NCBI GenBank assembly: GCA_020850635.1
Contig: JADZEH010000036.1
Span: forward strand, 1 to 61,306
Origin: Candidatus Doudnabacteria bacterium
Lineage (GTDB): Bacteria > Patescibacteriota > Doudnabacteria > UBA920
Length of the DNA stretch: 61,306 bases
Reading direction: 5' to 3'
Shown: one piece after another, positions 22,655 to 31,219 of the stretch
How positions within the stretch are numbered: the first letter of the stretch is position 1
Layout of the letters: every line of letters begins with the position of its first letter
Notes under the pieces: model-generated
The model's database searches: none
Told to the model about the DNA's origin: nothing
What the model saw: the letters and a program-made list of their open reading frames with translations, nothing else
Translations under genes and position numbers: made by a program

Positions 22655-22735
22655 AAGTGTGATATTTTGTTAAGTCGTATTCCCACGACCAACAAAAAGG
22701 AGTGCATTGTTATGGGTGACTGGGGGAGTGATTGC
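22655..22735 (+). repeat. 81-bp direct repeat, copy B
   Basis: Copy B of the 81-base repeat (copy A at 20191-20271, one mismatch). Here it supplies the leader, ribosome site and first eight codons of a complete 120-residue gene. Confidence 0.95.
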
Positions 22736-23074
22736 GAGAGCGCTTTGGATATGGCCGCTTTCAGGGTCAGACAGCTGATTTTGGTTGATCCAAATCATCC
22801 TCTGCTTAGGTTCAAGTGGGTTGTTCTTTTCAAAGGTGACCCTGATCTTGAAATGCCAGAGGGAATGGTTGAGGCGACAGCCGAGGAGTACTACGATAAT
22901 TTCTGGCTTGGTGAACAGCCGTGGAGAGAGGTCGAGGTTGGCGCCATGGTCAGGACCGTTGCTGCGTCGAATTATGCCACCGCCTTGGACGAGGCTTTGG
23001 GAGTCGAAGCAGTGTGGCCCAGTTCTCTGTTGAGTAGTCGTCCGAGGGTGTGGAATGGGGAGGGTTTTGAATAG
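22712..23074 (+). CDS. Acidic protein of unknown function (GC-rich cassette gene)
   Basis: This 120-residue protein starts at ATG 22712, set by AAGGAG eight bases upstream and by the shared repeat; a longer frame to 22667 has no ribosome site. The sequence is acidic and Trp-rich (GDWGSDCESALDMAAFRVRQL, then NFWLGEQPWREVEVGA). It has no signal or membrane segment. The pattern of an amphipathic helix followed by strands (FKWVVLFKGDPDL) suggests a small globular alpha/beta domain. No family was recognised. Nine-base inverted repeats (CACCGCCAT 22644, ATGGCGGTG 23080) bracket it. Confidence 0.68.
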   Translation: MGDWGSDCESALDMAAFRVRQLILVDPNHPLLRFKWVVLFKGDPDLEMPEGMVEATAEEYYDNFWLGEQPWREVEVGAMVRTVAASNYATALDEALGVEAVWPSSLLSSRPRVWNGEGFE

Positions 23075-23256
23075 CGCCTATGGCGGTGATTGTGCTTTGT
23101 GCCGGTCGCCGCTCTTTTTATGCTTATTTGAAGCTATATCTTAGCCCCTATCTTTATTTCTCGATGTGTGTCATACTCACCCCGCAACAATTGTCTTTAG
23201 AAAAATCGTCGAGCTTCAAAACATTTCAATTTGCACCTAATTTTTAACACAAATCT

Positions 23257-23457
23257 ATGAACGGTATTATCAAGAAGAAAGTCGCCGAAAAGGGTTTTGG
23301 TTTCATTACCCCAGACGGTCAAGACAAAGATCTATTTTTCCATAGCAATTCTCTCGTCGGAGTAACTTTTGACGAACTCAACGAAGGTGACGCAGTCACT
23401 TTTGAGTCCGAGGATTCTCCAAAGGGACCAAACGCGGTCAACGTTCAGCGCGCGTAG
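23257..23457 (+). CDS. Cold-shock domain protein
   Basis: This 66-residue single cold-shock domain has RNP1 KGFGFIT and RNP2 DLFFHS, the nucleic-acid-binding motifs of the CspA family. These proteins bind single-stranded RNA or DNA and loosen RNA structure. It stands alone, with a terminator directly after it and no SD-like site before the ATG. The gap 23075-23256 before it contains a GGCGGT/GGTCGCC terminator-like hairpin with TTTTT near 23115 and otherwise nothing recognisable. Confidence 0.93.
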   Translation: MNGIIKKKVAEKGFGFITPDGQDKDLFFHSNSLVGVTFDELNEGDAVTFESEDSPKGPNAVNVQRA

Positions 23458-23465
23458 TCGAGCTT

Positions 23466-23496
23466 AAAAAACAACCCTCATTGAGGGTTGTTTTTT
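23466..23496. terminator. Bidirectional terminator
   Basis: AACAACCCTCA and TGAGGGTTGTT with flanking A and T runs, between the cold-shock gene and a convergent minus-strand gene. Confidence 0.9.
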
Positions 23497-23509
23497 GTTG
23501 TGGAAATAT

Positions 23510-23959
23510 TTAGCGACGTTTTTTGCTGGCAACTTTTTTCTTTGAAGCAACTTTTTTAGCTACTTTTCTTACGCCAACTTTGCGAGCGACACTTTTAGCA
23601 ACCTTTGGTACAACCTTTACAACGTTCTTGCGTACTTTGTTGATTTCAGATGAAATCGAGTCCCAGTGGCCTTTCAGTTCGCGTGCCATGTCAGTTAGTT
23701 CTTTGGCATCAACGTTTTTCATGGATTTATAGTTCTTCAAAACTTTGTCGACAGTTTTGTCGTAAGTTTGTTTGGAAACTTTTTCCATGTTGTTCATTTC
23801 TGCCATAACCTCACGCTTGGCTTTACCTGTCCAAGCAGAAACTTTTTTGCGATTCTTTACTCCACGTTTGCCTGTAAAAAAATAGGCGCCGGCTGCAGCT
23901 GCAGCTAAAGCTGCAACACCACTACCAATAGCAATGGCTTTCTTTTGTGATTTTTTCAT
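23510..23959 (-). CDS. Membrane-anchored protein with histone-H1-like basic tail
   Basis: This 149-residue protein has an N-terminal hydrophobic segment (IAIGSGVAALAAAAAGAYFF, about 9-28) of the YtxH-like type. A helical region follows (about 40-105), then a Lys/Ala/Val-rich tail (KKVASKKKVASKKRR at the end) like histone-H1-type bacterial proteins. It could anchor nucleic acid or polyanions to the membrane (inference). It is followed 16 bases upstream in the operon by another anchored coiled-coil protein and probably shares its transcript. Confidence 0.72.
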   Translation of the reverse strand: MKKSQKKAIAIGSGVAALAAAAAGAYFFTGKRGVKNRKKVSAWTGKAKREVMAEMNNMEKVSKQTYDKTVDKVLKNYKSMKNVDAKELTDMARELKGHWDSISSEINKVRKNVVKVVPKVAKSVARKVGVRKVAKKVASKKKVASKKRR

Positions 23960-23975
23960 AGTATTTTTCTGTTAG

Positions 23976-24257
23976 TTATTTTTTTCTCTTTCCTCCGGAA
24001 GCGCGCTTGCGAGTGAAATGACCCATAAAATCAAAAATGCTGGCAAGGCTCGCTCCTTTGGTTTTGATTTCTTCGCGAAGATCGTCAATGTCGTCACTCA
24101 ACTCTTCCGCCTGATCTTTAGCGATTTGCGAGATATGTCGAATGTAACGCAAGATGCTAATGAGATAGAACATGATTATCGAGAGGATAATCGTAAGTAA
24201 GACCACAGCGATGGTGGTGACGAAAAAGAAAATGTCCGCTTTAAGAAATGTTTCCAT
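23976..24257 (-). CDS. Small membrane protein with coiled coil
   Basis: This 93-residue protein has one or two hydrophobic helices (residues 10-38, FFFVTTIAVVLLTIILSIIMFYLIS). An acidic coiled coil (QAEELSDDIDDLREEIKTK) and a basic tail (FTRKRASGGKRKK) follow. It resembles the membrane partner of YtxH-like proteins. Its function is unknown. It lies between the PLD-like gene and the basic-tail gene on the same strand. Confidence 0.7.
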   Translation of the reverse strand: METFLKADIFFFVTTIAVVLLTIILSIIMFYLISILRYIRHISQIAKDQAEELSDDIDDLREEIKTKGASLASIFDFMGHFTRKRASGGKRKK

Positions 24258-24283
24258 AGAGATATTATAGCATACTTTTGCGA

Positions 24284-24826
24284 TTATTCTTTGAAATACA
24301 GATCAAAAAGTTTTTCGAGTACTCGCTGATAGCCGAGCCGAACGTTATCGTCACTTCCAATTTCGATTACTTCATCGTTGGAATCTGTAGCTGATTTAGT
24401 CCAGTTATATGAGCCAGTGATGTATTCTTTTTCGGTGACGATAGTTTTGAGGTGCATGATGCCACTGTGGTCATCGAAAGCAATGGGAATGCCAGCGGCT
24501 TTGAGTTCATTAATAATTTTCTTTTGTTCTTCGATTCGCTGACTTTGTTCGGCATCAACTACACCGCGAACATCTACGCCACGATGCTTGGCGCCTAAAA
24601 GCGCATCTTTGATATCTGGTTTGGTGAAAGTGTAGATGGCAAAGTAGATAAATTCATCAGCGTCGCGAATAACAGCGTTAATCTTTTCATTCGTCTGAAT
24701 ATCTTTATTATAGTAGACGCTAATGTCGTGACGGGGACGGTAGTGAAAATCATAATAAAACTGCCCGCATAGGCCGAGCAGAATAATGATTGTCGCAAGA
24801 TAAAGAAAGTCCTTATGTATTTTCAT
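24284..24826 (-). CDS. Membrane-anchored phospholipase D-like nuclease
   Basis: This 180-residue protein starts at ATG 24826. The longer frame to 24907 lies wholly within smpB, and this start gives a 14-base overlap with the smpB end. An N-terminal membrane helix (FLYLATIIILLGLCGQFYY) is followed by one PLD (HKD-type) domain with MHLKTIVTEKEYITGSYNWTKSA at about 124-146. The usual Asp after HxKxxxx is Glu here. Single-HKD proteins work as dimers and include nucleases of the Nuc family; substrate is not shown by the sequence. Cotranscription with smpB is clear from the overlap. Confidence 0.85.
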   Translation of the reverse strand: MKIHKDFLYLATIIILLGLCGQFYYDFHYRPRHDISVYYNKDIQTNEKINAVIRDADEFIYFAIYTFTKPDIKDALLGAKHRGVDVRGVVDAEQSQRIEEQKKIINELKAAGIPIAFDDHSGIMHLKTIVTEKEYITGSYNWTKSATDSNDEVIEIGSDDNVRLGYQRVLEKLFDLYFKE

Positions 24827-25256
24827 GAGACTTGGCTTCGCGTTTGGCATCACGAGTTTTGATGTATTCGCGTTTGTCTTCTTTTTTTCGTCCGCGGCCA
24901 ACGCCAATCTTCACTTTAATTTTTCCGTTTTTGCCCGCGTAAACTTCTAAAGGAACAATCGTTGTCCCTTTTTCTTTACCAATAAGCTGATTGATCTCAG
25001 ATTTTTTGAGAAGAATTTTTCGAGTACGAGTGGGGTCGTAATTTTCATTTTTAGCGTACTTGTAAGGGCCGATGTGAGCGTTGAGTAAGTATGCACCGTT
25101 AGCATGAATTGTAATGTAACTACCTTTGAGCGAAACATTACCATCTTTGACCGATTTTACTTCTGCGCCAGTTAACATTAAACCAGCCTCAAGTGTATCT
25201 TTGAGTTCGTATTCAAAACGGGCTTTTCGGTTGTCAGCAAATTGGACCATGAACAT
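24813..25256 (-). CDS. smpB: SsrA-binding protein SmpB
   Basis: This 147-residue protein matches SmpB throughout: NRKARFEYELKDTLEAGLMLTGAEVKS, then GSYITI, the PYKYANE-like segment and the basic C-terminal KREAKSHENT tail that enters the ribosomal mRNA channel. It works with the tmRNA encoded at 15312-15696 to rescue stalled ribosomes. The annotated Met could equally be the third codon (MVQFADNR). It heads a minus-strand operon with the PLD-like nuclease and small anchored proteins. Confidence 0.95.
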   Translation of the reverse strand: MFMVQFADNRKARFEYELKDTLEAGLMLTGAEVKSVKDGNVSLKGSYITIHANGAYLLNAHIGPYKYAKNENYDPTRTRKILLKKSEINQLIGKEKGTTIVPLEVYAGKNGKIKVKIGVGRGRKKEDKREYIKTRDAKREAKSHENT

Positions 25257-25351
25257 ATTTTAGCATTGATTTTATCTTAAGCATACCGAATTTAGATTTA
25301 TTTTAAGCCGGACAGCGCGCGCCAAAGCACACTATATTTTTCCAGCCTTTG

Positions 25352-25360
25352 TGGTATAAT
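25352..25360 (+). promoter_or_regulatory. Extended -10 promoter of argS (leaderless)
   Basis: TGGTATAAT (-10 at 25355-25360) lies eight bases before the ATG at 25369. The transcript would begin at or next to the start codon. Confidence 0.7.
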
Positions 25361-25368
25361 AAAGCTCT

Positions 25369-27093
25369 ATGAAGCAGTATATACATGCGCTTTTTTCAGA
25401 TATTCTTGGAAAGATGTACACAGCAGGAAAGCTGTCGGTTTTGCCTGTGGTTGAGCTTTCTGTACCGGATGCGCAGTTCGGTGATTATGCGACAAACGTC
25501 GCACTTCGATTGGCCAAGCAACTCGGTCAGTCGCCTCAGGAGATTGCCGAAAAATTAGCCGTAGAATTAAAATCATTTGATATCCAACACCGCTTTTCTG
25601 AGATCGCAAGCGTTGGTGGTTTTATTAACTTTACAGTTTCGAAAGAGTTTTTGTTGCAAAACATGAAAGCTGTGCTGGACCAGGGGGAGTTGTATGGTAG
25701 TTCGGTTGCAGGACAAGGGAAAAAGGTCTTGGTGGAATATTTCCAACCCAATGTCGCAAAACCTTTGCATCTAGGACATATTAGTAATGCTGTAGTGGGG
25801 GATGCACTTTTCCATATTTTGAAATCCCAAGGCTACAAAACTGAGTCTGATACTCACCTTGGTGATTGGGGTACGCAATTTGGTCTGCTACTTCTGGCGT
25901 ACAAAAAATATGGTGACTTCAACATTATAGAGAAAAATCCCATAGATGAACTTAACAAGTTATACGTCCAAATTAATACAGAGATAGAATCTAATCCTGA
26001 AATTCGTGAACAGGGTAAGCAAGAATTTGTGAAGCTTGAACAGGGTGATACGGAAAACAGGAAACTTTGGGAACAATTTAGAGAATGGAGCTGGCAAGAG
26101 TACGATATCATTTACTCGCAGCTTGGCGTACGCAAAGCCGACCATGATTGGCCAGAAAGTTTTTATGAAGATAAGATGCCTGCTGTTATAGATGAGCTCA
26201 AACAAAAAGGTTTGTTGATTGAATCACAGGGTGCGCAAATTGTACCATTAGAAGATTACAAATTAGGAACCGCCGTCGTTATTAAGTCCGACAGTGGAAC
26301 CACGTATTTGCTTCGTGACCTTGCGACTTATATATATAGACAGCAACAAGGTTTTGAAAAACAATTATATATAATAGACGTTCGTCAGCAACATCAACTT
26401 GCCCAGACATTTAAAATATTGGAATTAATGGGTCATATAAAGGCACCTCAAGACGCTGTTCACATTGCGTATGGTTTTTTGAAGCTTCCTGAGGGGGCAA
26501 TGAGTAGTAGAAAAGGAACGATAATCCAGGCTGGTGAGTTTATCAAGAGTGTGCAGGAGAAGGCTTTAGAAATTATAAATGAAAAGAACCCCGATTTAAA
26601 AGACAAAGAATCAGTTGCAAAACAGGTCGCTAGCGGTGCTATTAAATATTTTCAGCTATCTCACAACTTGAAAAGTGATATTGTGTTTGATCCAGCTAAG
26701 GTTATATCTTTTGAAGGCAACACCGGACCCTATTTGCAATACACTCATGCGCGTATTCATGGGATTAAGCGCAAAGCCGGTGGGGAGATAGATATTTCGC
26801 AAATTTTTGACGACAAGATTACAATTAGTGAACAAGAAAGTGCAGTACTTCGTAAATTAATGCAGTTCCAAGAAACTCTTGAGACTGTTACTATCGAATA
26901 CACCCCAAACTTACTTTGTAACTACTTGTTCGAACTTGCTCAAAACTTTAACAGTTTTTATCAAGCGATACCCGTTACGCAAGAAACAGACGAACAGTTA
27001 AAAGCTTTCCGCCTGCAGTTAATTACCGCAACCGCCCAAGTTATTAATAACGGCTTATACGTACTGGGCATACAAGCTCCAGAAGAAATGTAA
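25369..27093 (+). CDS. argS: Arginyl-tRNA synthetase
   Basis: This 574-residue class I synthetase attaches arginine to tRNA-Arg. The N-terminal Arg-N (additional) domain is at about 1-105. The ATP site HxGH is PLHLGH at about 132-137, and the KMSKS-equivalent is MSSRKGT at about 377-383. The C-terminal DALR anticodon-binding domain covers about 455-574. It appears to be leaderless, and ileS starts six bases after its stop, so the two synthetases form an operon. Confidence 0.96.
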   Translation: MKQYIHALFSDILGKMYTAGKLSVLPVVELSVPDAQFGDYATNVALRLAKQLGQSPQEIAEKLAVELKSFDIQHRFSEIASVGGFINFTVSKEFLLQNMKAVLDQGELYGSSVAGQGKKVLVEYFQPNVAKPLHLGHISNAVVGDALFHILKSQGYKTESDTHLGDWGTQFGLLLLAYKKYGDFNIIEKNPIDELNKLYVQINTEIESNPEIREQGKQEFVKLEQGDTENRKLWEQFREWSWQEYDIIYSQLGVRKADHDWPESFYEDKMPAVIDELKQKGLLIESQGAQIVPLEDYKLGTAVVIKSDSGTTYLLRDLATYIYRQQQGFEKQLYIIDVRQQHQLAQTFKILELMGHIKAPQDAVHIAYGFLKLPEGAMSSRKGTIIQAGEFIKSVQEKALEIINEKNPDLKDKESVAKQVASGAIKYFQLSHNLKSDIVFDPAKVISFEGNTGPYLQYTHARIHGIKRKAGGEIDISQIFDDKITISEQESAVLRKLMQFQETLETVTIEYTPNLLCNYLFELAQNFNSFYQAIPVTQETDEQLKAFRLQLITATAQVINNGLYVLGIQAPEEM

Positions 27094-27098
27094 AATAT

Positions 27099-30092
27099 AT
27101 GTCAGATAACAAAACAGACGAACCACGACAATCAAATACACCAGACTTCAACAAACTCGAACAAGTCATTTTAGAAGGTTGGGACCGTGACAAAGTTTTT
27201 GAGCAATCGCTTGAACAAACCAAAGACGGTGAGCCGTACATCTTTTTTGATGGCCCACCATTCGCCACAGGTCTTCCTCATTATGGTCATTTGTTAGCGT
27301 CAGCGATTAAAGACGCTATTCCGCGCTATCAAACTATGCAAGGACGCTTCGTCCGAAGACGATGGGGTTGGGACTGTCATGGTTTGCCAATCGAAAACAT
27401 TGTTGAAAAGAACTTAAACATCTCTGGGAAAAAACAGATTGAAGAAGTTGGTATCGAACGCTTCAATCAAGTTTGTCGTGATAACGTTTTGAAGTTTTTA
27501 CCCGAGTGGGGCAAGACAGTAAAACGCATGGGACGCTGGGTCGAATTCGAAAACTCCTACAAAACCATGGACACTACGTACATGGAAAGTGTGTGGTGGG
27601 CTCTTAAGAATGTTTGGGACAAGGGGTTAATTTACGAAGATCGTAAAGTTTTACTTTATTGTAGTCGCTGCGAAACACCGCTCTCGAATTTTGAAGTGGC
27701 GATGGACAACAGTTACAAAGACGTTACTGAAGAATCAGTTTACGTTAAATTCAGATTACTTCCTCGTCAACGCATCGTTGATCAAATCACCGATGAAAAA
27801 ACTTTTGTCCTAGCATGGACAACCACACCTTGGACACTGCCAGGAAATACTGCGTTAAATATCGGTCCGGATATTACTTACGTGTGGGTTGAACAAAATG
27901 GCGAGAATTATATTGTGGCTAAAGAACGTCTTGAAATTTTGAAAGGCGAGTACGAAGTAAAGTCTGAGTTTGGTGCACGTTCATTAGAAGGTTTAGGTTA
28001 CGAGCCATTGTACCCAGGTGTTATTGCTGATCCTGAAAACAAAGCCCATAAAATTTATGAAGCTGATTTTGTTACAACAACAGATGGTACTGGTATTGTT
28101 CACAACGCGGCGATGTATGGTGAAGACGATTATAAGTTAGCCCGCGAAAAAGATTTACCTCGTGTTGAGATGTTAAGTCATCAAGGAACCTTTTTAGATA
28201 TCTCCCCAGAAAATTTACGTGGTGTGTTCTTTAAAGACGCCGATCGAATCGTCTTGGATGAACTTACTGCCAAAGGTTTGGTCTACGCCACAGAACATTA
28301 CACTCACAGCTATCCACACTGTTGGCGTTGCGGTACGCCCTTGTTTTATAGTGCGCTTTCCGCGTGGTTCATCAATATTCAAAAAATTAAACCTCGTTTA
28401 CTTGAGTTGAACCAGAACATCAGTTGGTATCCCGAACATTTGAAAGAGGGTCGTTTTGCGAAGTCCATGGAAGCGGCGCCAGATTGGAATATTTCCCGTA
28501 ACCGTTACTGGGCAACTGCCTTGCCGTTTTGGAAGTGCGAAACTAAAGACTGTAAGAATGTGGTTTGTATTGGTTCGGTTGCAGAGCTTCGTGAAAAATC
28601 TACGAACTTTAATGAAGTATATCCAAACTCGACAGAAGACGTGAGTATGTTAGATTTGCACAGACCGTTTATTGATAACGTTAAACTTAAGTGTGAGACG
28701 TGTCAGGGGACAATGCAAAGAATTCCCGAAGTCGTTGACTGCTGGGTTGAATCTGCGAGTATGCCTTTTGCAGAACTTCACAATCCATTTGAAAATGAAG
28801 GTTTGTTTGCTAAGCGATATCCAGCCGATTTCGTCGCTGAATACATTGCTCAGACTCGTGCTTGGTTCTATGTCATGCACGTTATGGGAACAATCTTGTT
28901 CGACAAGCAACCATTTAATAACGTGGTGACAACTGGAAACATTTTAGCCGAAGACGGAGCGAAAATGTCGAAGTCAAAAGGTAACGCTCCTGATCCGTGG
29001 GTTCATATTGAAAAATATGGTGTTGATGCCATTCGATTCTATTTACTGACCTCACCGGTGATGAGCGCTGATGATATTTCGTTTTCAGAAAAGGCTATCT
29101 CTGAACTCAATCGAAAAGTAAACTTACTTCTTTGGAACATGCTGAGTTTCTATCGCATGTATGCCACAGGAACTATTTCGACCGACAAACCGGAAGTTAG
29201 TCACGTCTTGGATCGCTGGATGCTTTCTGAGTTAGCTCGTGTACACAAACAAGTCACAGCTCACATGGATGGCTATAGCACAGTTAAAGCTGGTAAAGTT
29301 TTAACTGATTTCATTAATGATGTTTCGACATGGTATGTTCGTCGTAGTCGTGATCGTATCAAAGCTGGTGGCGCAGACACCGAGCAAGCTTTGAACGTGC
29401 TTGGTTACGTCTTAATTGAAACGAGCAAGATGCTTGCTCCGATGATGCCATTCTTGTCCGATCATATTTACCAAGATTTAACTGGTAAAACCTCAGTTCA
29501 TTTAGAACGTTGGACTGCTGTTGGTGAAGTAGATGAAAAAGTTTTGATCGATATGGAGACTGTCCGCGAAGTTGTAACTGTGGCGCTCGCCGCTCGCAAA
29601 ACTTTAGCGATGCCGGTTCGTCAGCCACTCCGTGCTCTTGCCATTAAAATGAAGAGCGGGGACAGCGACTTAGCCGAAGAACTTCAGAAAGTTATTTTAG
29701 AAGAGTTGAACGTCAAGCAAGTTGATGCTTCGCTTGTTGATAAAGCACCATCACGTCCAGAGCTTATCAAAAGTTTTCCAGGGAATCTTGTTGTGGCCGA
29801 AGTTCTTCTCGATTTGGAAATGACTCCAGAGTTAATTCAAGAAGGATACGCCCGCGAAATTGAACGACAGATTCAGGATCTACGTAAAAAAAGCGGTCTT
29901 AAGGTAGGCGAGCTTGTCGATCTATATTACAACACTACAGACGAAGAGTTAGAAAAAGTTGTCTCAAGTATGATCGATCGCAAGAAGACTTTTGTCAGCC
30001 AAGTGGCCAAAAGCTTGGAAGTCGAAGTAGATTGGGAAATCCAAGCTCAGATTTCTGGTAAACCAATCTGGCTTGGCTTGAATAAGGCTTAG
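27099..30092 (+). CDS. ileS: Isoleucyl-tRNA synthetase (type 2 form)
   Basis: This 997-residue class I synthetase has the HIGH-equivalent LPHYGHLL at about 58-65, the editing (CP1) insertion with AWTTTPWTLPGNTAL, and KMSKSKGN at about 621-628. The LPHYGH form and the overall motif style are those of the eukaryote-like type 2 IleRS. That type is often resistant to mupirocin, so natural resistance is possible (inference). The C-terminal region includes the usual anticodon domain and extension. It follows argS. Confidence 0.96.
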   Translation: MSDNKTDEPRQSNTPDFNKLEQVILEGWDRDKVFEQSLEQTKDGEPYIFFDGPPFATGLPHYGHLLASAIKDAIPRYQTMQGRFVRRRWGWDCHGLPIENIVEKNLNISGKKQIEEVGIERFNQVCRDNVLKFLPEWGKTVKRMGRWVEFENSYKTMDTTYMESVWWALKNVWDKGLIYEDRKVLLYCSRCETPLSNFEVAMDNSYKDVTEESVYVKFRLLPRQRIVDQITDEKTFVLAWTTTPWTLPGNTALNIGPDITYVWVEQNGENYIVAKERLEILKGEYEVKSEFGARSLEGLGYEPLYPGVIADPENKAHKIYEADFVTTTDGTGIVHNAAMYGEDDYKLAREKDLPRVEMLSHQGTFLDISPENLRGVFFKDADRIVLDELTAKGLVYATEHYTHSYPHCWRCGTPLFYSALSAWFINIQKIKPRLLELNQNISWYPEHLKEGRFAKSMEAAPDWNISRNRYWATALPFWKCETKDCKNVVCIGSVAELREKSTNFNEVYPNSTEDVSMLDLHRPFIDNVKLKCETCQGTMQRIPEVVDCWVESASMPFAELHNPFENEGLFAKRYPADFVAEYIAQTRAWFYVMHVMGTILFDKQPFNNVVTTGNILAEDGAKMSKSKGNAPDPWVHIEKYGVDAIRFYLLTSPVMSADDISFSEKAISELNRKVNLLLWNMLSFYRMYATGTISTDKPEVSHVLDRWMLSELARVHKQVTAHMDGYSTVKAGKVLTDFINDVSTWYVRRSRDRIKAGGADTEQALNVLGYVLIETSKMLAPMMPFLSDHIYQDLTGKTSVHLERWTAVGEVDEKVLIDMETVREVVTVALAARKTLAMPVRQPLRALAIKMKSGDSDLAEELQKVILEELNVKQVDASLVDKAPSRPELIKSFPGNLVVAEVLLDLEMTPELIQEGYAREIERQIQDLRKKSGLKVGELVDLYYNTTDEELEKVVSSMIDRKKTFVSQVAKSLEVEVDWEIQAQISGKPIWLGLNKA

Positions 30093-30106
30093 TTTCGCTT
30101 AAACTG

Positions 30107-30115
30107 TGATATACT
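30107..30115 (+). promoter_or_regulatory. Extended -10 promoter
   Basis: TGATATACT (-10 at 30110-30115), about 28 bases before the ATG at 30143. Confidence 0.55.
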
Positions 30116-30142
30116 AAAACAAATAAGTAAAAATGAAATAAA

Positions 30143-30481
30143 ATGGAAAACGAGCATTATAAAAGAAACGACAGTATTCTATATCTACTAGTCGTCCTTT
30201 CGATTTGTCTATCGGTGGTTTCAATAGTAATGCAATTTAATTTGCGTTCAAAAGCTTCTCAGGCTGCGAGATTAAATCTTACCCCTGTGAATGAAGGGCA
30301 AATAAACGTACCAATTCCAACCAGTATGGGAACTTGTGACGAATTAAAGGGTTATATTCTACATTTGGAAAGGACTCTTCAGGAGTATGTTCAAAATAAT
30401 AGTGGTGAGGAAGCGATTTCTGAAGTTCAAGCAGAACTAAGAAGAGCAAGAGCTGTGTATGCTGGCTCTTGTCTAGCGTAG
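30143..30481 (+). CDS. Small membrane-anchored helical protein of unknown function
   Basis: This 112-residue protein has one N-terminal hydrophobic segment (ILYLLVVLSICLSVVSIVMQF). A short linker and a C-terminal helical pair follow (GYILHLERTLQEYVQ and EVQAELRRARAVYAG), with one Cys before the first helix and one near the end, likely disulfide-bonded outside the membrane. No family was recognised. The CBS protein follows 23 bases later. Confidence 0.7.
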   Translation: MENEHYKRNDSILYLLVVLSICLSVVSIVMQFNLRSKASQAARLNLTPVNEGQINVPIPTSMGTCDELKGYILHLERTLQEYVQNNSGEEAISEVQAELRRARAVYAGSCLA

Positions 30482-30504
30482 AGCTTACTTTATGAATTTA
30501 AACA

Positions 30505-31194
30505 ATGTTTGTTAAAGATTTGATGACAAAGTCGGTGATCTCGGTTCGTCCAGATCAAACCGTTCAACAAGTTGCAGAAATGCTGCATCAATACCATTTC
30601 ACTGGTATTCCCGTTGCTGACAATCGCAACCGACTTTTGGGTATGATTGCTGAACGCGATTTCATCGCGTCTGACTCGAAATTATACTTACCAACGTACA
30701 TTAAACTACTTCAAGATACAGATTTTATTTCTGGTGATAAAAAGCTGTTACCAAAAGAAGCTCGCGATATTATCGAAGCTACTGCCGAAGATATTATGAA
30801 TCGCAGCATTGTTACGGCCAAAGCCGAACATACTTTAGAAGAACTGGCTGAATTATTTGCGATCAAGCGCGTAAATCCTATTCCCGTTACGGATAGTAAT
30901 GGTATTTTGGTGGGTATTGTTTCTCGTAGTGATCTCATCAAGTTGTTCTCTAAAAAATCAATTGAACAAGTCGTTCAGAACGATGCAATGCATCGTCCAA
31001 TTGACAGTCATGTTGATAATGTTTACAATACTTTTAACTCCCGCTTCGCTTACGTGGCTAAGTTCCGCGCCAATGTGTGGATAACAATTGCCATAGTCCT
31101 CTTTGTTATCGGCTTTATTGCTGGTATCATATATGTAGCTGATCCGCATATCTTTAAGGGTCCAGATGAGGTAGGACAATACCAACAACCATAA
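30505..31194 (+). CDS. CBS-domain pair protein with C-terminal membrane anchor
   Basis: This 229-residue protein has two CBS domains: residues 1-55 (FVKDLMTKSVISVRPDQTV to LLGMIAERDF) and about 93-147 (AEDIMNRSIVTAKAEHTL to VGIVSRSDLIKLF). A hydrophobic segment near 190-212 (VWITIAIVLFVIGFIAGIIYV) ends it. CBS pairs bind adenosine nucleotides and act as energy or nucleotide sensors. What it controls is not visible; the anchor suggests a membrane partner. Confidence 0.85.
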   Translation: MFVKDLMTKSVISVRPDQTVQQVAEMLHQYHFTGIPVADNRNRLLGMIAERDFIASDSKLYLPTYIKLLQDTDFISGDKKLLPKEARDIIEATAEDIMNRSIVTAKAEHTLEELAELFAIKRVNPIPVTDSNGILVGIVSRSDLIKLFSKKSIEQVVQNDAMHRPIDSHVDNVYNTFNSRFAYVAKFRANVWITIAIVLFVIGFIAGIIYVADPHIFKGPDEVGQYQQP

Positions 31195-31219
31195 ACAAAA
31201 TAATTAAAATAGTAAAATA

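Noticed and set aside
22667-22711. Longer start for the 120-residue cassette gene
   Set aside because: The region is the leader hairpin of the 81-bp repeat; AAGGAG is correctly placed only for ATG 22712.
24827-24907. Upstream start of the PLD-like gene
   Set aside because: It would lie fully within smpB in another frame; ATG 24826 gives an ordinary overlap and a proper membrane segment.
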